Position numbers and translations under genes: made by a program
Origin: JAUWOY01 sp034431315
Lineage (GTDB): Bacteria > Chloroflexota > Anaerolineae > VGOG01
Assembly: GCA_034431315.1 (NCBI GenBank)
Contig: DAOUDK010000128.1
Span: 1 to 64,000, forward strand
Length of the DNA stretch: 64,000 bases
Direction: 5' to 3'
Part shown: piece after piece, positions 41,536 to 50,100 of the stretch
How positions within the stretch are numbered: position 1 is the first letter of the stretch
How the letters are laid out: every line of letters starts with the position of its first letter
Notes under the pieces: generated by a model
What the model saw: only the letters and a program-made list of their open reading frames with translations
Databases searched by the model: none
Told to the model about the DNA's origin: nothing

Positions 41536-42234
41536 CTACACAGGTATGCTGGTGTTAGCCAGCACGTAGGCCAGTCCCAGCGCCAGGGCATTGGTGGAGA
41601 CGTGCATCAAAATGGCGGGCCAAATGGAGTCGCTGCGATAGTAAATATAAGCAAAGATGTAGCCCAGGATGAAAATGGGGATCATGGCGGTCGGCGTTAC
41701 GTGGATCACGGCAAACAGGGCCGAACTGATCAAGGCCGCCTTCTTCCAGTCGTATCGCTGGCGCAAGCCGGCGAAGACGAACCCTCTGAAGAACACTTCC
41801 TCTACCACCGGAGCAACGATCACTCCCCCCGCCAGTAGCCACCAGGGGGAAGATAGCTCGGCGAAAATGGGAACCAGATCAACTTGCATCCGCAAACCGA
41901 AAAGGGCCAGAAAAAGGCTGTAGAAGAGGTTAAATGCGAAGGAAAGGATCATCAGGCCACACCCCAGGCCGACCATCCTTCCCCTGAAACTTCGCAGGCC
42001 CAAAGCCTTCCACCCGACCTTGTATTTCCTCACCGTCAACCACCAGACCGGTACCAACAGCAGCAGCTCCGCCAAACTGATCATCAATCCCACATCCACG
42101 TCTAGCGAAAGGAGGCTAACCACGACCGAGGCCGCAACAGAAATGACCAGCCACAGCACCAGGGCAGCCAGCCCTAGCCAGACATCGCGGGTGGTCCAGG
42201 GGACGGAGTGAGGTTGGGGTTGTTCGATTTGCAT
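41536..42234 (-). CDS. CPBP family intramembrane metalloprotease
   Basis: The 232-residue membrane protein has the CPBP (Abi/Rce1-like) motifs APVVEEVFFRGFVFAGLRQR (EExxxR), SALFAVIHV and LMHVSTNALAL. The family includes prenyl-protein endopeptidases and bacteriocin-immunity proteins. The ATG at 42234 has GAGAGGAG upstream; a TTG 18 bases earlier lies inside the binding site and is unlikely. It lies between GH114 and a UbiA prenyltransferase on the same strand. Confidence 0.9.
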   Translation of the reverse strand: MQIEQPQPHSVPWTTRDVWLGLAALVLWLVISVAASVVVSLLSLDVDVGLMISLAELLLLVPVWWLTVRKYKVGWKALGLRSFRGRMVGLGCGLMILSFAFNLFYSLFLALFGLRMQVDLVPIFAELSSPWWLLAGGVIVAPVVEEVFFRGFVFAGLRQRYDWKKAALISSALFAVIHVTPTAMIPIFILGYIFAYIYYRSDSIWPAILMHVSTNALALGLAYVLANTSIPV

Positions 42235-42308
42235 AGGGTTCTCCTCTCGCAATACCGCTACTGCCTAAACTCAGTAGATCACGATCGCTCGGGGTTGGAA
42301 AGAGGTGC

Positions 42309-43244
42309 TCAGACGCCCAACACGGTTGCCAGCACGTAGCCCACCGCTAGCAGCGCATCGGTGGCCAGGATGGTTATCACGTTGGCGCCCAGGGCGGGGA
42401 TGAGCTGTGGGATGTCGTCGTAGTGCTGCAGCGCGCCCTGGATGGCTTTCCTCGCCAGGGGTATCGTCAGAAGAGCGACCAGCGCGGGCCAGGGCATGAG
42501 CCTGAAAACCACTCCCAGCACGATGCTGAGGTAGGTGCACGCGAGCAGAATGGTGTACAGCCAGGCCGCCCTGCTCCTCCCCAGGACCATCACCAGGTTG
42601 CGTCTCCCGACCTGCCTATCGGCCTCCAGGTCGGGGAACTCGTTGAGGAGCAGGAGGTTGGCAGTGAGGAACCCCGGCGCCAGCGAGGCCACGATCACTT
42701 CCCAGGTATATTGCCCCGTTTGCACGAAGTAGGCCCCCAGCACCACCAGCGAGCCCAGCCCCAAACCGGCCGCCACTTCACCGATCCGCCAGCGAGAGAT
42801 GTACGGCGTGTAGAAGTAAGCGAACAGCCCTCCCAACACGATCACCGGCAGCAGCCCCCAGCCCTGGACGATGACGAAATAGACTCCGATCACCGCGTCT
42901 ATGAAGAGGCAGGCTACTCCCAGCAGATAGGCCCTCCGAGGCTCAATCAGGCCGGCGGTCAGCATGCCGCTCCCCCCGCTGAAGGGCGTCTTCTGTGTTT
43001 CAAAATCCAGCCCGCTCTTGTGGTCAAAGTACTCGTTGAACACGTTGACGCCTACGTGCGCCAGGATCGCTCCCACCCAGGATAGCAAGAAATACCCTAA
43101 GTTGAAGCTCCCATCGTGCCAGGCGATGGCCGTTCCGATGGGGGCCAGCACCAGGCTCAGCGCCAGAAATGGCCCTCTGATTTCCAGGAACCAGGCCTTG
43201 AGGGATCCCGGCGCAAGATCCATGGATGTCGTTTGTTCGCTCAT
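42309..43244 (-). CDS. UbiA family prenyltransferase (MenA-like)
   Basis: The 311-residue polytopic protein has the two prenyl-diphosphate-binding motifs: NVFNEYFDHKSGLD and LNEFPDLEADRQVGRRNL. These match the MenA subgroup, which attaches a polyprenyl chain to 1,4-dihydroxy-2-naphthoate in menaquinone synthesis. MenA is plausible, but no other menaquinone gene is adjacent, so the substrate remains uncertain. The start ATG at 43244 is preceded by AAGGAGAC. Confidence 0.87.
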   Translation of the reverse strand: MSEQTTSMDLAPGSLKAWFLEIRGPFLALSLVLAPIGTAIAWHDGSFNLGYFLLSWVGAILAHVGVNVFNEYFDHKSGLDFETQKTPFSGGSGMLTAGLIEPRRAYLLGVACLFIDAVIGVYFVIVQGWGLLPVIVLGGLFAYFYTPYISRWRIGEVAAGLGLGSLVVLGAYFVQTGQYTWEVIVASLAPGFLTANLLLLNEFPDLEADRQVGRRNLVMVLGRSRAAWLYTILLACTYLSIVLGVVFRLMPWPALVALLTIPLARKAIQGALQHYDDIPQLIPALGANVITILATDALLAVGYVLATVLGV

Positions 43245-43269
43245 TTAAGTCTCCTTCTGTGTAAGATTC

Positions 43270-43302
43270 AGAAACCAGGTTTTTGCCAAAAACCTGGTTT
43301 CT
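43270..43302. repeat. AGAAACCAGGTTTTT inverted repeat (compact copy)
   Basis: AGAAACCAGGTTTTT (43270-43284) and its exact reverse complement (43288-43302) form a 15-bp stem with a 3-base loop. The same arms recur at 47958-47972 and 48041-48055, where 68 bases separate them. Very similar palindromes are known as dispersed repeats in cyanobacteria and Chloroflexi. Confidence 0.9.
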
Positions 43303-43317
43303 CCCAAAATCGGGCCA

Positions 43318-43755
43318 TCAATCCGCATCGGGCGGCACGGGGCGACGGTCCCGCTTGGTCTCGCCGCGACGGCGTTTCTCCCCTAGCCGCCGTTCGCGAG
43401 CCGCCCGTGTGGGACGGGTGGGCCGCCGCCTTTTGGGAACGTGCAGCGCGTCACGCATCAGCTCTTGAAAGCGTTCCACCACCTCCTCTCGGTTGCGGAG
43501 TTGGCTGCGGGTCTCCTGAGAGACCAGGTGCAAGACGCCCTCCTGGTCAATGCGCGACTTCAGCTTGCTGAGCACCCGCCGCCGCTGCACCTCGTCAAGG
43601 CTGGGCGAGCTGGTCACGTCGAACAGCAGCTCCACCTGGGTGGCGGAGCGATTGACGTGCTGCCCGCCAGGCCCGCTGCTGCGGGCGAAGCGGAAGCGTA
43701 GCTCGGATATGGGGATTGATACGGTGTCTGTGATGCGCACGAGGCTATCGTCCAT
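43318..43755 (-). CDS. arfB: Alternative ribosome-rescue factor ArfB (YaeJ)
   Basis: ArfB hydrolyses peptidyl-tRNA on stalled ribosomes. The 145-residue product has the GGQ motif in RSSGPGGQHVNRSATQVEL, and a long basic tail (RRRPTRPTRAARERRLGEKR and on) that enters the empty mRNA channel. It lacks the codon-recognition domains of release factors. The start ATG at 43755 has GGAG 9 bases upstream; an in-frame codon eight residues earlier is not conserved. Confidence 0.92.
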   Translation of the reverse strand: MDDSLVRITDTVSIPISELRFRFARSSGPGGQHVNRSATQVELLFDVTSSPSLDEVQRRRVLSKLKSRIDQEGVLHLVSQETRSQLRNREEVVERFQELMRDALHVPKRRRPTRPTRAARERRLGEKRRRGETKRDRRPVPPDAD

Positions 43756-43773
43756 GACTGACAAAACTCCTGG

Positions 43774-43992
43774 AATCACGGAAGCACGGAGACCATGAAA
43801 ACACGGAAACGCCCCTTCCGTGCCCTCCGCCTTTCCGTGTTTCCGTGATCCAAACCCTTCTCTGCATCATCCCGGTCTCTTCCCCCGTCAACCCACGCAA
43901 CTAATACACCAGCGCGTCAATCTGCGCAGCGGATGGAAAACGGATAAGCAGATAGCCGCCGCCCTCTCATCCGTTTATCCGCTTCTATCCGT
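43774..43992. repeat. Two inverted short-repeat clusters in the arfB-exporter gap
   Basis: The gap 43756-44154 holds no gene. It has ATCACGGAAGCACGGAG (43774-43790) facing CTTTCCGTGTTTCCGTGAT (43831-43849), and GGATGGAAAACGGATAAGCA (43931-43950) facing CATCCGTTTATCCGC (43968-43982). Each is a run of CACGGAA or ACGGATA units in opposite orientation, so both can form long imperfect hairpins. Two further repeat families of the dispersed type are thus present here. Confidence 0.75.
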
Positions 43993-44069
43993 TGCCTCCG
44001 CCAGCCTACACAGTCGGACAGTCTGACAAGAGATAGTATAATACAAAAACCCTCCCACGTCAACCGGAC

Positions 44070-44098
44070 TTGCACAATCTCGGAAGTGGGTGTATAAT
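44070..44098 (+). promoter_or_regulatory. Promoter of the exporter operon
   Basis: TTGCAC (44070-44075) and TATAAT (44093-44098) are separated by 17 bases. The start of the ABC ATPase is 57 bases further on. Confidence 0.75.
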
Positions 44099-44154
44099 TT
44101 CCCCTGTCGCTGGCAAGCGACTTTTTAGATTGAGTTTCCGGAGGAAGAAGCAAT

Positions 44155-45102
44155 ATGATTGAAGTTACCGACGTAAGCAAATCGTATGGCTCGACCCAGG
44201 CGCTCAGAGGGGTCTCTTTTCGTGTCGAGAGCGGAGAGATCATCGGTCTGCTGGGCCCCAACGGGGCGGGCAAGACGACGATGATGAGGGTGCTGACCGG
44301 CTTCCTGCAGCCAGACGAGGGGCAGGCGACGGTGGACGGCCTGGACGTGCTGACCGACACTCTGGAGGTGCAGAAGCGGATCGGCTATCTGCCGGAGAAC
44401 GCGCCCCTCTACCCTGAGTTGTCGGTGCAGGCGTATCTCAAGATGATGGCTGACCTACGCCAGATTCCGGCGGCAGAACAGCCGGCACGCCTCTCCGAAG
44501 CCGTCCGCGCCACGGCTTTGGTAGACCACCTCACCCGCACCATTGGCGAACTCAGCAGAGGGTACCGCCAGCGGGTCGGGCTGGCCCAGGCCATTCTGCA
44601 CCAGCCGAAATTGCTAATTTTTGATGAGCCCACTGCCAGCCTGGACCCCACCCAGATCGTCGAGGTGCGGCGCTTGATCCGACGGCTGGCCAGCCGCAGC
44701 ACCGTTCTCCTCTCCACTCACATCCTCTCTGAGGTGGAGGCCACCTGCGACCGGGTGATCATCCTGCTGAATGGCGAGGTCAAGGCCGACGCCCGCCTGG
44801 CAGACCTGGCGGCCACGACCGATGCTGTTCTGGTGCTGGCTAAAGGCGCGCCCAACGCCACCGGCGATCTGAAGGCCCTGGCTGGAGTCGAGACCGTCGA
44901 GGCTTATCCCACGCCCGACGGACAGGAATACCGGGTTCGGGGCGCCGAAGGGGTGGACATTCGCTCGTCAATCTACGAATTGGCCCGCAAGAAGAACTGG
45001 CCCCTGCGAGAACTGCGCCGTGACGCTCGCACCCTCGAAACCGTGTTTAACGAGCTGACCACGGCGGCGAACGCATCGCAAGAAGAAGGAGGCGAGGCAT
45101 GA
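44155..45102 (+). CDS. ABC transporter ATP-binding protein, GldA-like
   Basis: The 315-residue ATPase has Walker A GPNGAGKT (34-41), the signature ELSRGYRQRVGLAQA and Walker B LLIFDEPTASLDP. A C-terminal region of about 90 residues (about 225-315) extends beyond the nucleotide-binding fold, as in GldA/NatA-type exporters. It overlaps the fused permease by 4 bases, so the two form one complex. In Bacteroidetes GldA with GldFG supports gliding; in Chloroflexi the same set has unknown cargo. Confidence 0.9.
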   Translation: MIEVTDVSKSYGSTQALRGVSFRVESGEIIGLLGPNGAGKTTMMRVLTGFLQPDEGQATVDGLDVLTDTLEVQKRIGYLPENAPLYPELSVQAYLKMMADLRQIPAAEQPARLSEAVRATALVDHLTRTIGELSRGYRQRVGLAQAILHQPKLLIFDEPTASLDPTQIVEVRRLIRRLASRSTVLLSTHILSEVEATCDRVIILLNGEVKADARLADLAATTDAVLVLAKGAPNATGDLKALAGVETVEAYPTPDGQEYRVRGAEGVDIRSSIYELARKKNWPLRELRRDARTLETVFNELTTAANASQEEGGEA

Positions 45103-47954
45103 AAGAGTCATGGAAGCAATCATTGGCCATAGCGCGCAAAGAGCTGGGCGCGTACTTCGGCTCCCCCATGGCGCTGATTTTCGTCGGAGCCTTCCTGGTG
45201 GTGACCCTGTTTTCGTTCTTCTGGGCGGAGACCTTCTTCGCCCGCAACATCGCCGACGTCCGCCCGCTGTTTCGCTGGATGCCGGTGCTGATGATCTTCC
45301 TGGTGGCCGCGCTGACCATGCGCCAGTGGAGCGAGGAGCAGCGCGGGGGAACCCTGGAAGTGCTGCTCACCTTGCCCGTGCGCCGGGCCAGCCTGGTGTG
45401 GGGCAAGTTCATGGCGGTGGTGGCTCTGATCGCCGTGGCCTTGGCGCTGACGCTTTTCCTGCCCCTCACAGTGACCATGCTGGGGCCCCTGGACTGGGGA
45501 CCAGTGCTGGGCGGCTACCTGGCGGCCATCCTCATGGCCGCGGCCTACGCCGCCATCGGACTGTTCGTCTCGTCGCGCACCGACAACCAGATCGTGGCCT
45601 TGATGGTCACCGTTCTGATCTGCGGCCTGTTCTACCTGCTGGGCGCGTCGGGGGTGACTGACTTTGCGGGGGATGCCGTCGGCGAGGTGCTGCGGGCCAT
45701 CGGCACTGGTAGCCGCTTCGAGAGCATCGAGCGGGGCGTGATTGACCTGCGCGACCTGATCTACTACCTGTCGCTGACGGCGTTCTTCCTGGTGGCCAAC
45801 GTGGTTTCGCTGGACGCCAAGCGTTGGAGCCGGGGCCCGCGCACGGCTGCCCACCGCCGAAGCGCCATCCTGAGTGTGGTTTTGGTGGCCGCCAACCTGC
45901 TGGCCCTCAACACCTGGCTGTTCCCCGTTCACGGCCTGCGGGCCGATCTGACCGCTCAGGGCGAGTACAGCCTATCCCAAACCACCCGCGACCTGATCAG
46001 CAATCTGCAAGAGCCGCTGCTGATGCGGGGCTACTTCAGCCAAAAGACCCATCCCCTCCTGGCTCCGCTGGTGCCGACCATCCGCGACATGATGCGCGAG
46101 TACGAGATCGCTTCGGGCGGCAAAGTCAACGTCGAGATCGTAGATCCCAGGGAAGACGAAGACCTGGAAGCGGAGGCCAATCAGGTTTACGGCATTCGCC
46201 CCACGCCTTTCCGCATCGCCGGACGCTACGAATCGTCGGTGATCAGTTCCTACTTTGACATCCTGATCCGCTACGGCGACCAGTCGGTCACGCTGGGCTT
46301 CCAGGACTTGATCGAGGTACAGTCGGCTGGCGGCGGCGAGATGGAGGTTGGTTTGCGGAACCTGGAATACGACCTGACCCGCTCGATTAAAAAGGCTGTC
46401 TACGGCTTCCAGAGCCTGGATGCGGTGTTTGCCAGCATGGAGGAGACCATCAGGCTGACGGCCTTTGTCACCCCGCAGACGTTGCCGCAATCGCTGGCGG
46501 AGGTGCCGCAGCTCATTGAGAAAGTGGCGCAAAAGATCGGGGAAGAATCGGGGGGCAAGTTCACCTTCGAGATGATTGATCCTGATGATCCGAACAGCCC
46601 CGTCACCCGCCAGACTCTTTTCGATTCCTACGGCCTGCGGCCGATCGCCGTCTCGCTTTTCTCGCCTGATTCCTACTATCTTCATACCATCCTGCAGGTC
46701 GGGGACGAGGGACAACTGTTCTATCCGTCTGGCAACATGAGCGAGGCCGACCTGCGCGCCGAGATCGAAGCGGTGCTGAAGCGCGCCGCGCCGGGCTTCC
46801 TCAAGACGGTTGGCCTGTGGCACCCCTCGACAGAGCCGATACAAAGTCCCTACGGCGGCACGATGCAACCCATCTCCAGTTGGCAGTTGGTGTGGCAGCA
46901 ATTGATGCAGAACTATACCGTCAAATTGGTGGACCTGAGTACTGGCCGCGTGCCGGGCGACGTGGACGTGCTGGTGGTGATCGCCCCCCAGGGCCTGGGC
47001 GACGCCGAGCGCTTCGCCATTGACCAGTACCTGATGCGCGGCGGCGCGGTTGTGGTGGCGGTGGGCAACTACATCCTCTCGCCGCAGCAGTTCGGCGGCG
47101 GCCTGATGATTGAAGCCGTGCAGGGTGGTCTCAAAGAGATGCTGGCCCACTACGGGATAGACGTAGGGAATTCGATGGTCATGGATCCTCAAAACGAGCC
47201 CTTCCCCGTTCCGATCCAGCGCAACGTGGCCGGTATGACCGTGGTCGAATACCAGCAACTCCCCTTCCCCTTCTTCGTGGATGTGCGCCAGGACAGCATG
47301 GCAGCGGAAAGCCCCATCGTGGCCAATCTGCCGGCTGTCACGCTGCACTGGGCCTCGCCGCTGGAGGTGGACGAGGAGAAGAACCAGGATCGAGAGGTGG
47401 TCACGCTGCTGCAATCCACTGCTGGGTCATGGCTGCGAACCTCCACCGACATCAATCCCGACCTGACGGCCTACCCCCAGCTCGGCTTCCCGGTGGAGGG
47501 CGAACAACAGGCCAGGCCGCTGGCGGTGAGCATCCGAGGTTCGTTCGAGAGCTACTTCAAAGACAAGCCCTCGCCGCTGGAGGGTGATGCCGAAGCATCG
47601 GCTCTGGGGACCATCGAGGTCTCGCCGGAATCCTCGCGCCTGGTGGTGGTGGGCAGCGCGGAGTTCGTGGATGACGTGGTCATGAACATTTCGCGCAGCT
47701 TCTCGCAGGATCGGTATCTGCTGAACTTGCAGCTCTTGCAGAACATCGTGGATTGGACTGTCGAGGACGAGGACTTGCTCAGCATCCGTTCGCGGGGCAC
47801 CTACGCCCGCCTGCTCCAACCGCTGGAAAAGGACGAGCAATCCTTCTGGGAAGGGCTGAACTATGCTCTGGTGCTGCTGGCCCTGATCGGCATCGGCGTG
47901 GTGTGGAACGTCCGGCAGCGCAGCGAGGAGCCTATGACGCTGGTGGATGATTAG
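45099..47954 (+). CDS. Fused GldF-GldG-type ABC permease and auxiliary protein
   Basis: The 951-residue protein joins two functions. Residues 1-245 are an ABC-2 permease with six hydrophobic segments (for example IAVALALTLFLPLTVTMLG). After a further helix (SAILSVVLVAANLLALNTW) the GldG-like extracellular region follows (LTAQGEYSLSQTTRDLISNL, VNVEIVDPREDED, a second copy beginning RLTAFVTPQTLPQSLAEVPQ, then FAIDQYLMRGGAVVVAVGNY). One more helix lies near the C-terminus (LNYALVLLALIGIGVVWNV). GldF and GldG are separate genes in Bacteroidetes. The GldG part has two similar halves. Confidence 0.88.
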   Translation: MKESWKQSLAIARKELGAYFGSPMALIFVGAFLVVTLFSFFWAETFFARNIADVRPLFRWMPVLMIFLVAALTMRQWSEEQRGGTLEVLLTLPVRRASLVWGKFMAVVALIAVALALTLFLPLTVTMLGPLDWGPVLGGYLAAILMAAAYAAIGLFVSSRTDNQIVALMVTVLICGLFYLLGASGVTDFAGDAVGEVLRAIGTGSRFESIERGVIDLRDLIYYLSLTAFFLVANVVSLDAKRWSRGPRTAAHRRSAILSVVLVAANLLALNTWLFPVHGLRADLTAQGEYSLSQTTRDLISNLQEPLLMRGYFSQKTHPLLAPLVPTIRDMMREYEIASGGKVNVEIVDPREDEDLEAEANQVYGIRPTPFRIAGRYESSVISSYFDILIRYGDQSVTLGFQDLIEVQSAGGGEMEVGLRNLEYDLTRSIKKAVYGFQSLDAVFASMEETIRLTAFVTPQTLPQSLAEVPQLIEKVAQKIGEESGGKFTFEMIDPDDPNSPVTRQTLFDSYGLRPIAVSLFSPDSYYLHTILQVGDEGQLFYPSGNMSEADLRAEIEAVLKRAAPGFLKTVGLWHPSTEPIQSPYGGTMQPISSWQLVWQQLMQNYTVKLVDLSTGRVPGDVDVLVVIAPQGLGDAERFAIDQYLMRGGAVVVAVGNYILSPQQFGGGLMIEAVQGGLKEMLAHYGIDVGNSMVMDPQNEPFPVPIQRNVAGMTVVEYQQLPFPFFVDVRQDSMAAESPIVANLPAVTLHWASPLEVDEEKNQDREVVTLLQSTAGSWLRTSTDINPDLTAYPQLGFPVEGEQQARPLAVSIRGSFESYFKDKPSPLEGDAEASALGTIEVSPESSRLVVVGSAEFVDDVVMNISRSFSQDRYLLNLQLLQNIVDWTVEDEDLLSIRSRGTYARLLQPLEKDEQSFWEGLNYALVLLALIGIGVVWNVRQRSEEPMTLVDD

Positions 47955-47957
47955 TCA

Positions 47958-48055
47958 AGAAACCAGGTTTTTCCTCTCCTTTGGCAGGATTCTGGCCAAT
48001 GAAGATGGCTGAGATAGACACCTCGATCTGCTCTTGGACAAAAAACCTGGTTTCT
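47958..48055. repeat. AGAAACCAGGTTTTT inverted repeat (expanded copy)
   Basis: Arms at 47958-47972 and 48041-48055 are exact reverse complements, identical to those at 43270-43302, but enclose 68 bases instead of 3. The interior has no gene. This could be an insertion inside the palindrome, or the compact copy could be a deletion form. Confidence 0.85.
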
Positions 48056-48073
48056 GAAATTGGGAGGAAAACG

Positions 48074-49045
48074 ATGCGTCGAGTAAACCGAATTCTAGCG
48101 GCTGTACTGGCGGTGCAAATCGTGCTGGTGGCCGTGGTCTTTTGGCCGAGGCCGGCATCGGTCGCCAGCGGCGAGAGCCTTTTCGCCGGGCTCGAAGCCG
48201 AGCAAATCGCACGACTGACCATCAGCGATGAGACTGGTAACCAAGTCAAATTAGCCAAAGAGATGGGGAGCTGGGTGCTACCTGAGGCCAACGACTATCC
48301 CTGCCTGGGGAACAAAGTGCCCGAATTCCTGGAGAAGATCGTCGCCCTGAGAACCAATCGCCTGGTGACCCAGACCCCCGCCAGCCACAAGCGACTCAAA
48401 GTGGCCAACGATGCTTTTGAGCGAAGGGTGGAGCTTGAGCTGGCCGATGGGACGGTTCACCGGCTATACCTGGGCACCTCGCCCAGGTACGGCGCGACCC
48501 ACGTGCGCGCCGATGGTCAAAACGAGGTCTACCTGGCTTCGCTGTCGGCTTCGGACGCCGGGGTTAATGCCTCCAACTGGGTTGATACGCTCTACTTCTC
48601 CATAGCCCAGGATCAACTAGTGGCCCTGACGTTGGAAAACAACAACGGACGGTTTGAGTTTGAGAAAGACGAGGCTGGGGCGTGGACGATGAAAGACCTG
48701 GCCGCCGACGAGACGCTCAACGAGAACAACGTGAAGTCGCTGGCCACCCGGGTTGCTTCGGTGCGAATGCTCAGTCCATTGGGCAAAACCGAACGAGACG
48801 AGTATGGCTTCAAAGAGCCTAGTGCCGTGGTCACCGTCGAGACAGGTGACGCTGAGGGCAACACAAAGACCTATACCCTCCGCGTGGGAGCGAAGGACGA
48901 TGAGGACAACAGCTACGTGGTGATCTCATCGGAGTCGCCCTACTACGTCCGCGTGTCCGAGTACACGGTGAAGGATTTCGTCGAAAGAACGCGGGACGAC
49001 TTCCTTGAGCTGCCGCCCACGCCAACGCCAGAGCCGACGTCGTAG
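48074..49045 (+). CDS. DUF4340 domain protein (exporter-associated)
   Basis: The 323-residue protein has an N-terminal membrane anchor (ILAAVLAVQIVLVAVVFW) and repeated beta-rich segments (EQIARLTISDETGNQVKLAK, WVLPEANDYPCLGNKVPEFL, LALELADGT-like ELELADGTVHRLYLG). These match DUF4340, which commonly follows GldFG-type genes. The C-terminus is a Thr/Pro tail (PTPTPEPTS). The ATG at 48074 has GGGAGG upstream; an open frame extending back to 47981 lies in repeat DNA. It is probably the third subunit of the exporter. Confidence 0.87.
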   Translation: MRRVNRILAAVLAVQIVLVAVVFWPRPASVASGESLFAGLEAEQIARLTISDETGNQVKLAKEMGSWVLPEANDYPCLGNKVPEFLEKIVALRTNRLVTQTPASHKRLKVANDAFERRVELELADGTVHRLYLGTSPRYGATHVRADGQNEVYLASLSASDAGVNASNWVDTLYFSIAQDQLVALTLENNNGRFEFEKDEAGAWTMKDLAADETLNENNVKSLATRVASVRMLSPLGKTERDEYGFKEPSAVVTVETGDAEGNTKTYTLRVGAKDDEDNSYVVISSESPYYVRVSEYTVKDFVERTRDDFLELPPTPTPEPTS

Positions 49046-49074
49046 CTTACCGCTACCCCTTGAAAAACCGACAG

Positions 49075-49106
49075 CCCTCTCTCCCCAACGGGAAGGAGGG
49101 CCGTTT
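49075..49106 (+). terminator. Terminator of the exporter operon
   Basis: CCCTCTCTCCC (49075-49085) pairs with GGGAAGGAGGG (49090-49100) with two mismatches, followed by CCGTTTT. It lies 30 bases after the DUF4340 stop. Confidence 0.65.
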
Positions 49107-49142
49107 TGCCCATATATGTGGATAGCTCCCCATCCGTTGCCT

Positions 49143-49946
49143 CTAGCGCACCACCACCAGCGTGCCCACAGGGGCCCAGTTGTAGACCCACTGGGCATCG
49201 CCGATCCTCATGTTGACGCAGCCGTGGCTCATGGGCCAGCCGAAGTTGTTGTGCCAATAGGTGCCGTGCATGCTGTAGCCCCCATAGAAATTCATGATGT
49301 AAGGGACGTTGGGAAAACGGTAGCCAGGGCCTGCCATCGTCGCTGAACGATACTTACTGTAGATGCGGAAGCTCCCCTTCGGTGTGGGCGTCCGAGACGT
49401 ACCTGTGGAGACGGTGGCCCAGTAAACGGCCCGCTGACCTTCATAGGCCACCAGACTCTGGGAGACCAGCTTGATGTCAATCCACTTTCCACCCGTGGGA
49501 GCTGAGACAGGAGCTGGCGCCGGCGCGGGGGAAGCTGAACCTTTGCCGGGGATGACCAGCCTCTGGCCTGCATAGATCAGCGAGATGCTGGAAAGGTTGT
49601 TGGCCAGGGCGAGGGCCTGAACCGTCGTGCCGTAGTGCAGAGCGATGCGGAACAGGTTCTCACCCCTCTGCACCACGTGGACGGAACCAGACGAAGAGTA
49701 GCTGGACGCCGCAGTCGTCCCCGGTATGACCAACCTCTGGCCAACGTAAATCCAATTGGGGTTTCGCAGGCCATTGGCCCACACGACGGCGTTCACCGTG
49801 GTACCGTAGCGACGGGCCACGGAGTAGAGCGTATCGCCCCGGCGGACGACGTGCACAGGATCGGCTGCCTCCGCCAGGCCCACTCCCATCACCAATTGGG
49901 ACATCACACAAATCAAGATCACGAACACTCGTAGCCTGGCTTTCAT
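49143..49946 (-). CDS. LysM-repeat L,D-transpeptidase
   Basis: The 267-residue secreted protein has a signal peptide (RVFVILICVMSQLVMGVGLA), two LysM repeats (HVVRRGDTLYSVARRYGTTV and HVVQRGENLFRIALHYGTTV), an Ala/Pro linker, and a YkuD domain with the catalytic motif SHGCVNM, preceded by HGTYWHNNFGWPM. L,D-transpeptidases form 3-3 cross-links or attach proteins to peptidoglycan. The ATG at 49946 follows GGAGGGAAACG; an earlier TTG overlaps the binding site. The wall target would exist even in a Chloroflexota with thin peptidoglycan. Confidence 0.93.
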   Translation of the reverse strand: MKARLRVFVILICVMSQLVMGVGLAEAADPVHVVRRGDTLYSVARRYGTTVNAVVWANGLRNPNWIYVGQRLVIPGTTAASSYSSSGSVHVVQRGENLFRIALHYGTTVQALALANNLSSISLIYAGQRLVIPGKGSASPAPAPAPVSAPTGGKWIDIKLVSQSLVAYEGQRAVYWATVSTGTSRTPTPKGSFRIYSKYRSATMAGPGYRFPNVPYIMNFYGGYSMHGTYWHNNFGWPMSHGCVNMRIGDAQWVYNWAPVGTLVVVR

Positions 49947-50011
49947 CGTTTCCCTCCTCAATTATGTCACCCCTATCTTACCACAAACTGAATGACTTGG
50001 CAACTTCGGGC

Positions 50012-50044
50012 CGTAAAACGTGAAGCGTAAAACGTAGCGTGAAG
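50012..50044. repeat. CGTAAAACGTGAAG short repeat
   Basis: CGTAAAACGTGAAGCGTAAA and the following ACGTAGCGTGAAG are degenerate versions of the CGTGAAA family (6519 and 22807). It lies between divergent promoters of the LysM transpeptidase and the propeller lipoprotein. Confidence 0.7.
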
Positions 50045-50100
50045 CCCTCGCTTGCCAAGTAAGGCAGACTAATGTAAAATAACCCGGGAGGAGGACAGCG

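Noticed and set aside
43774..43992. CRISPR array
   Set aside because: Units are 7-9 bases, imperfect and in both orientations; no spacer-repeat periodicity and no cas genes.
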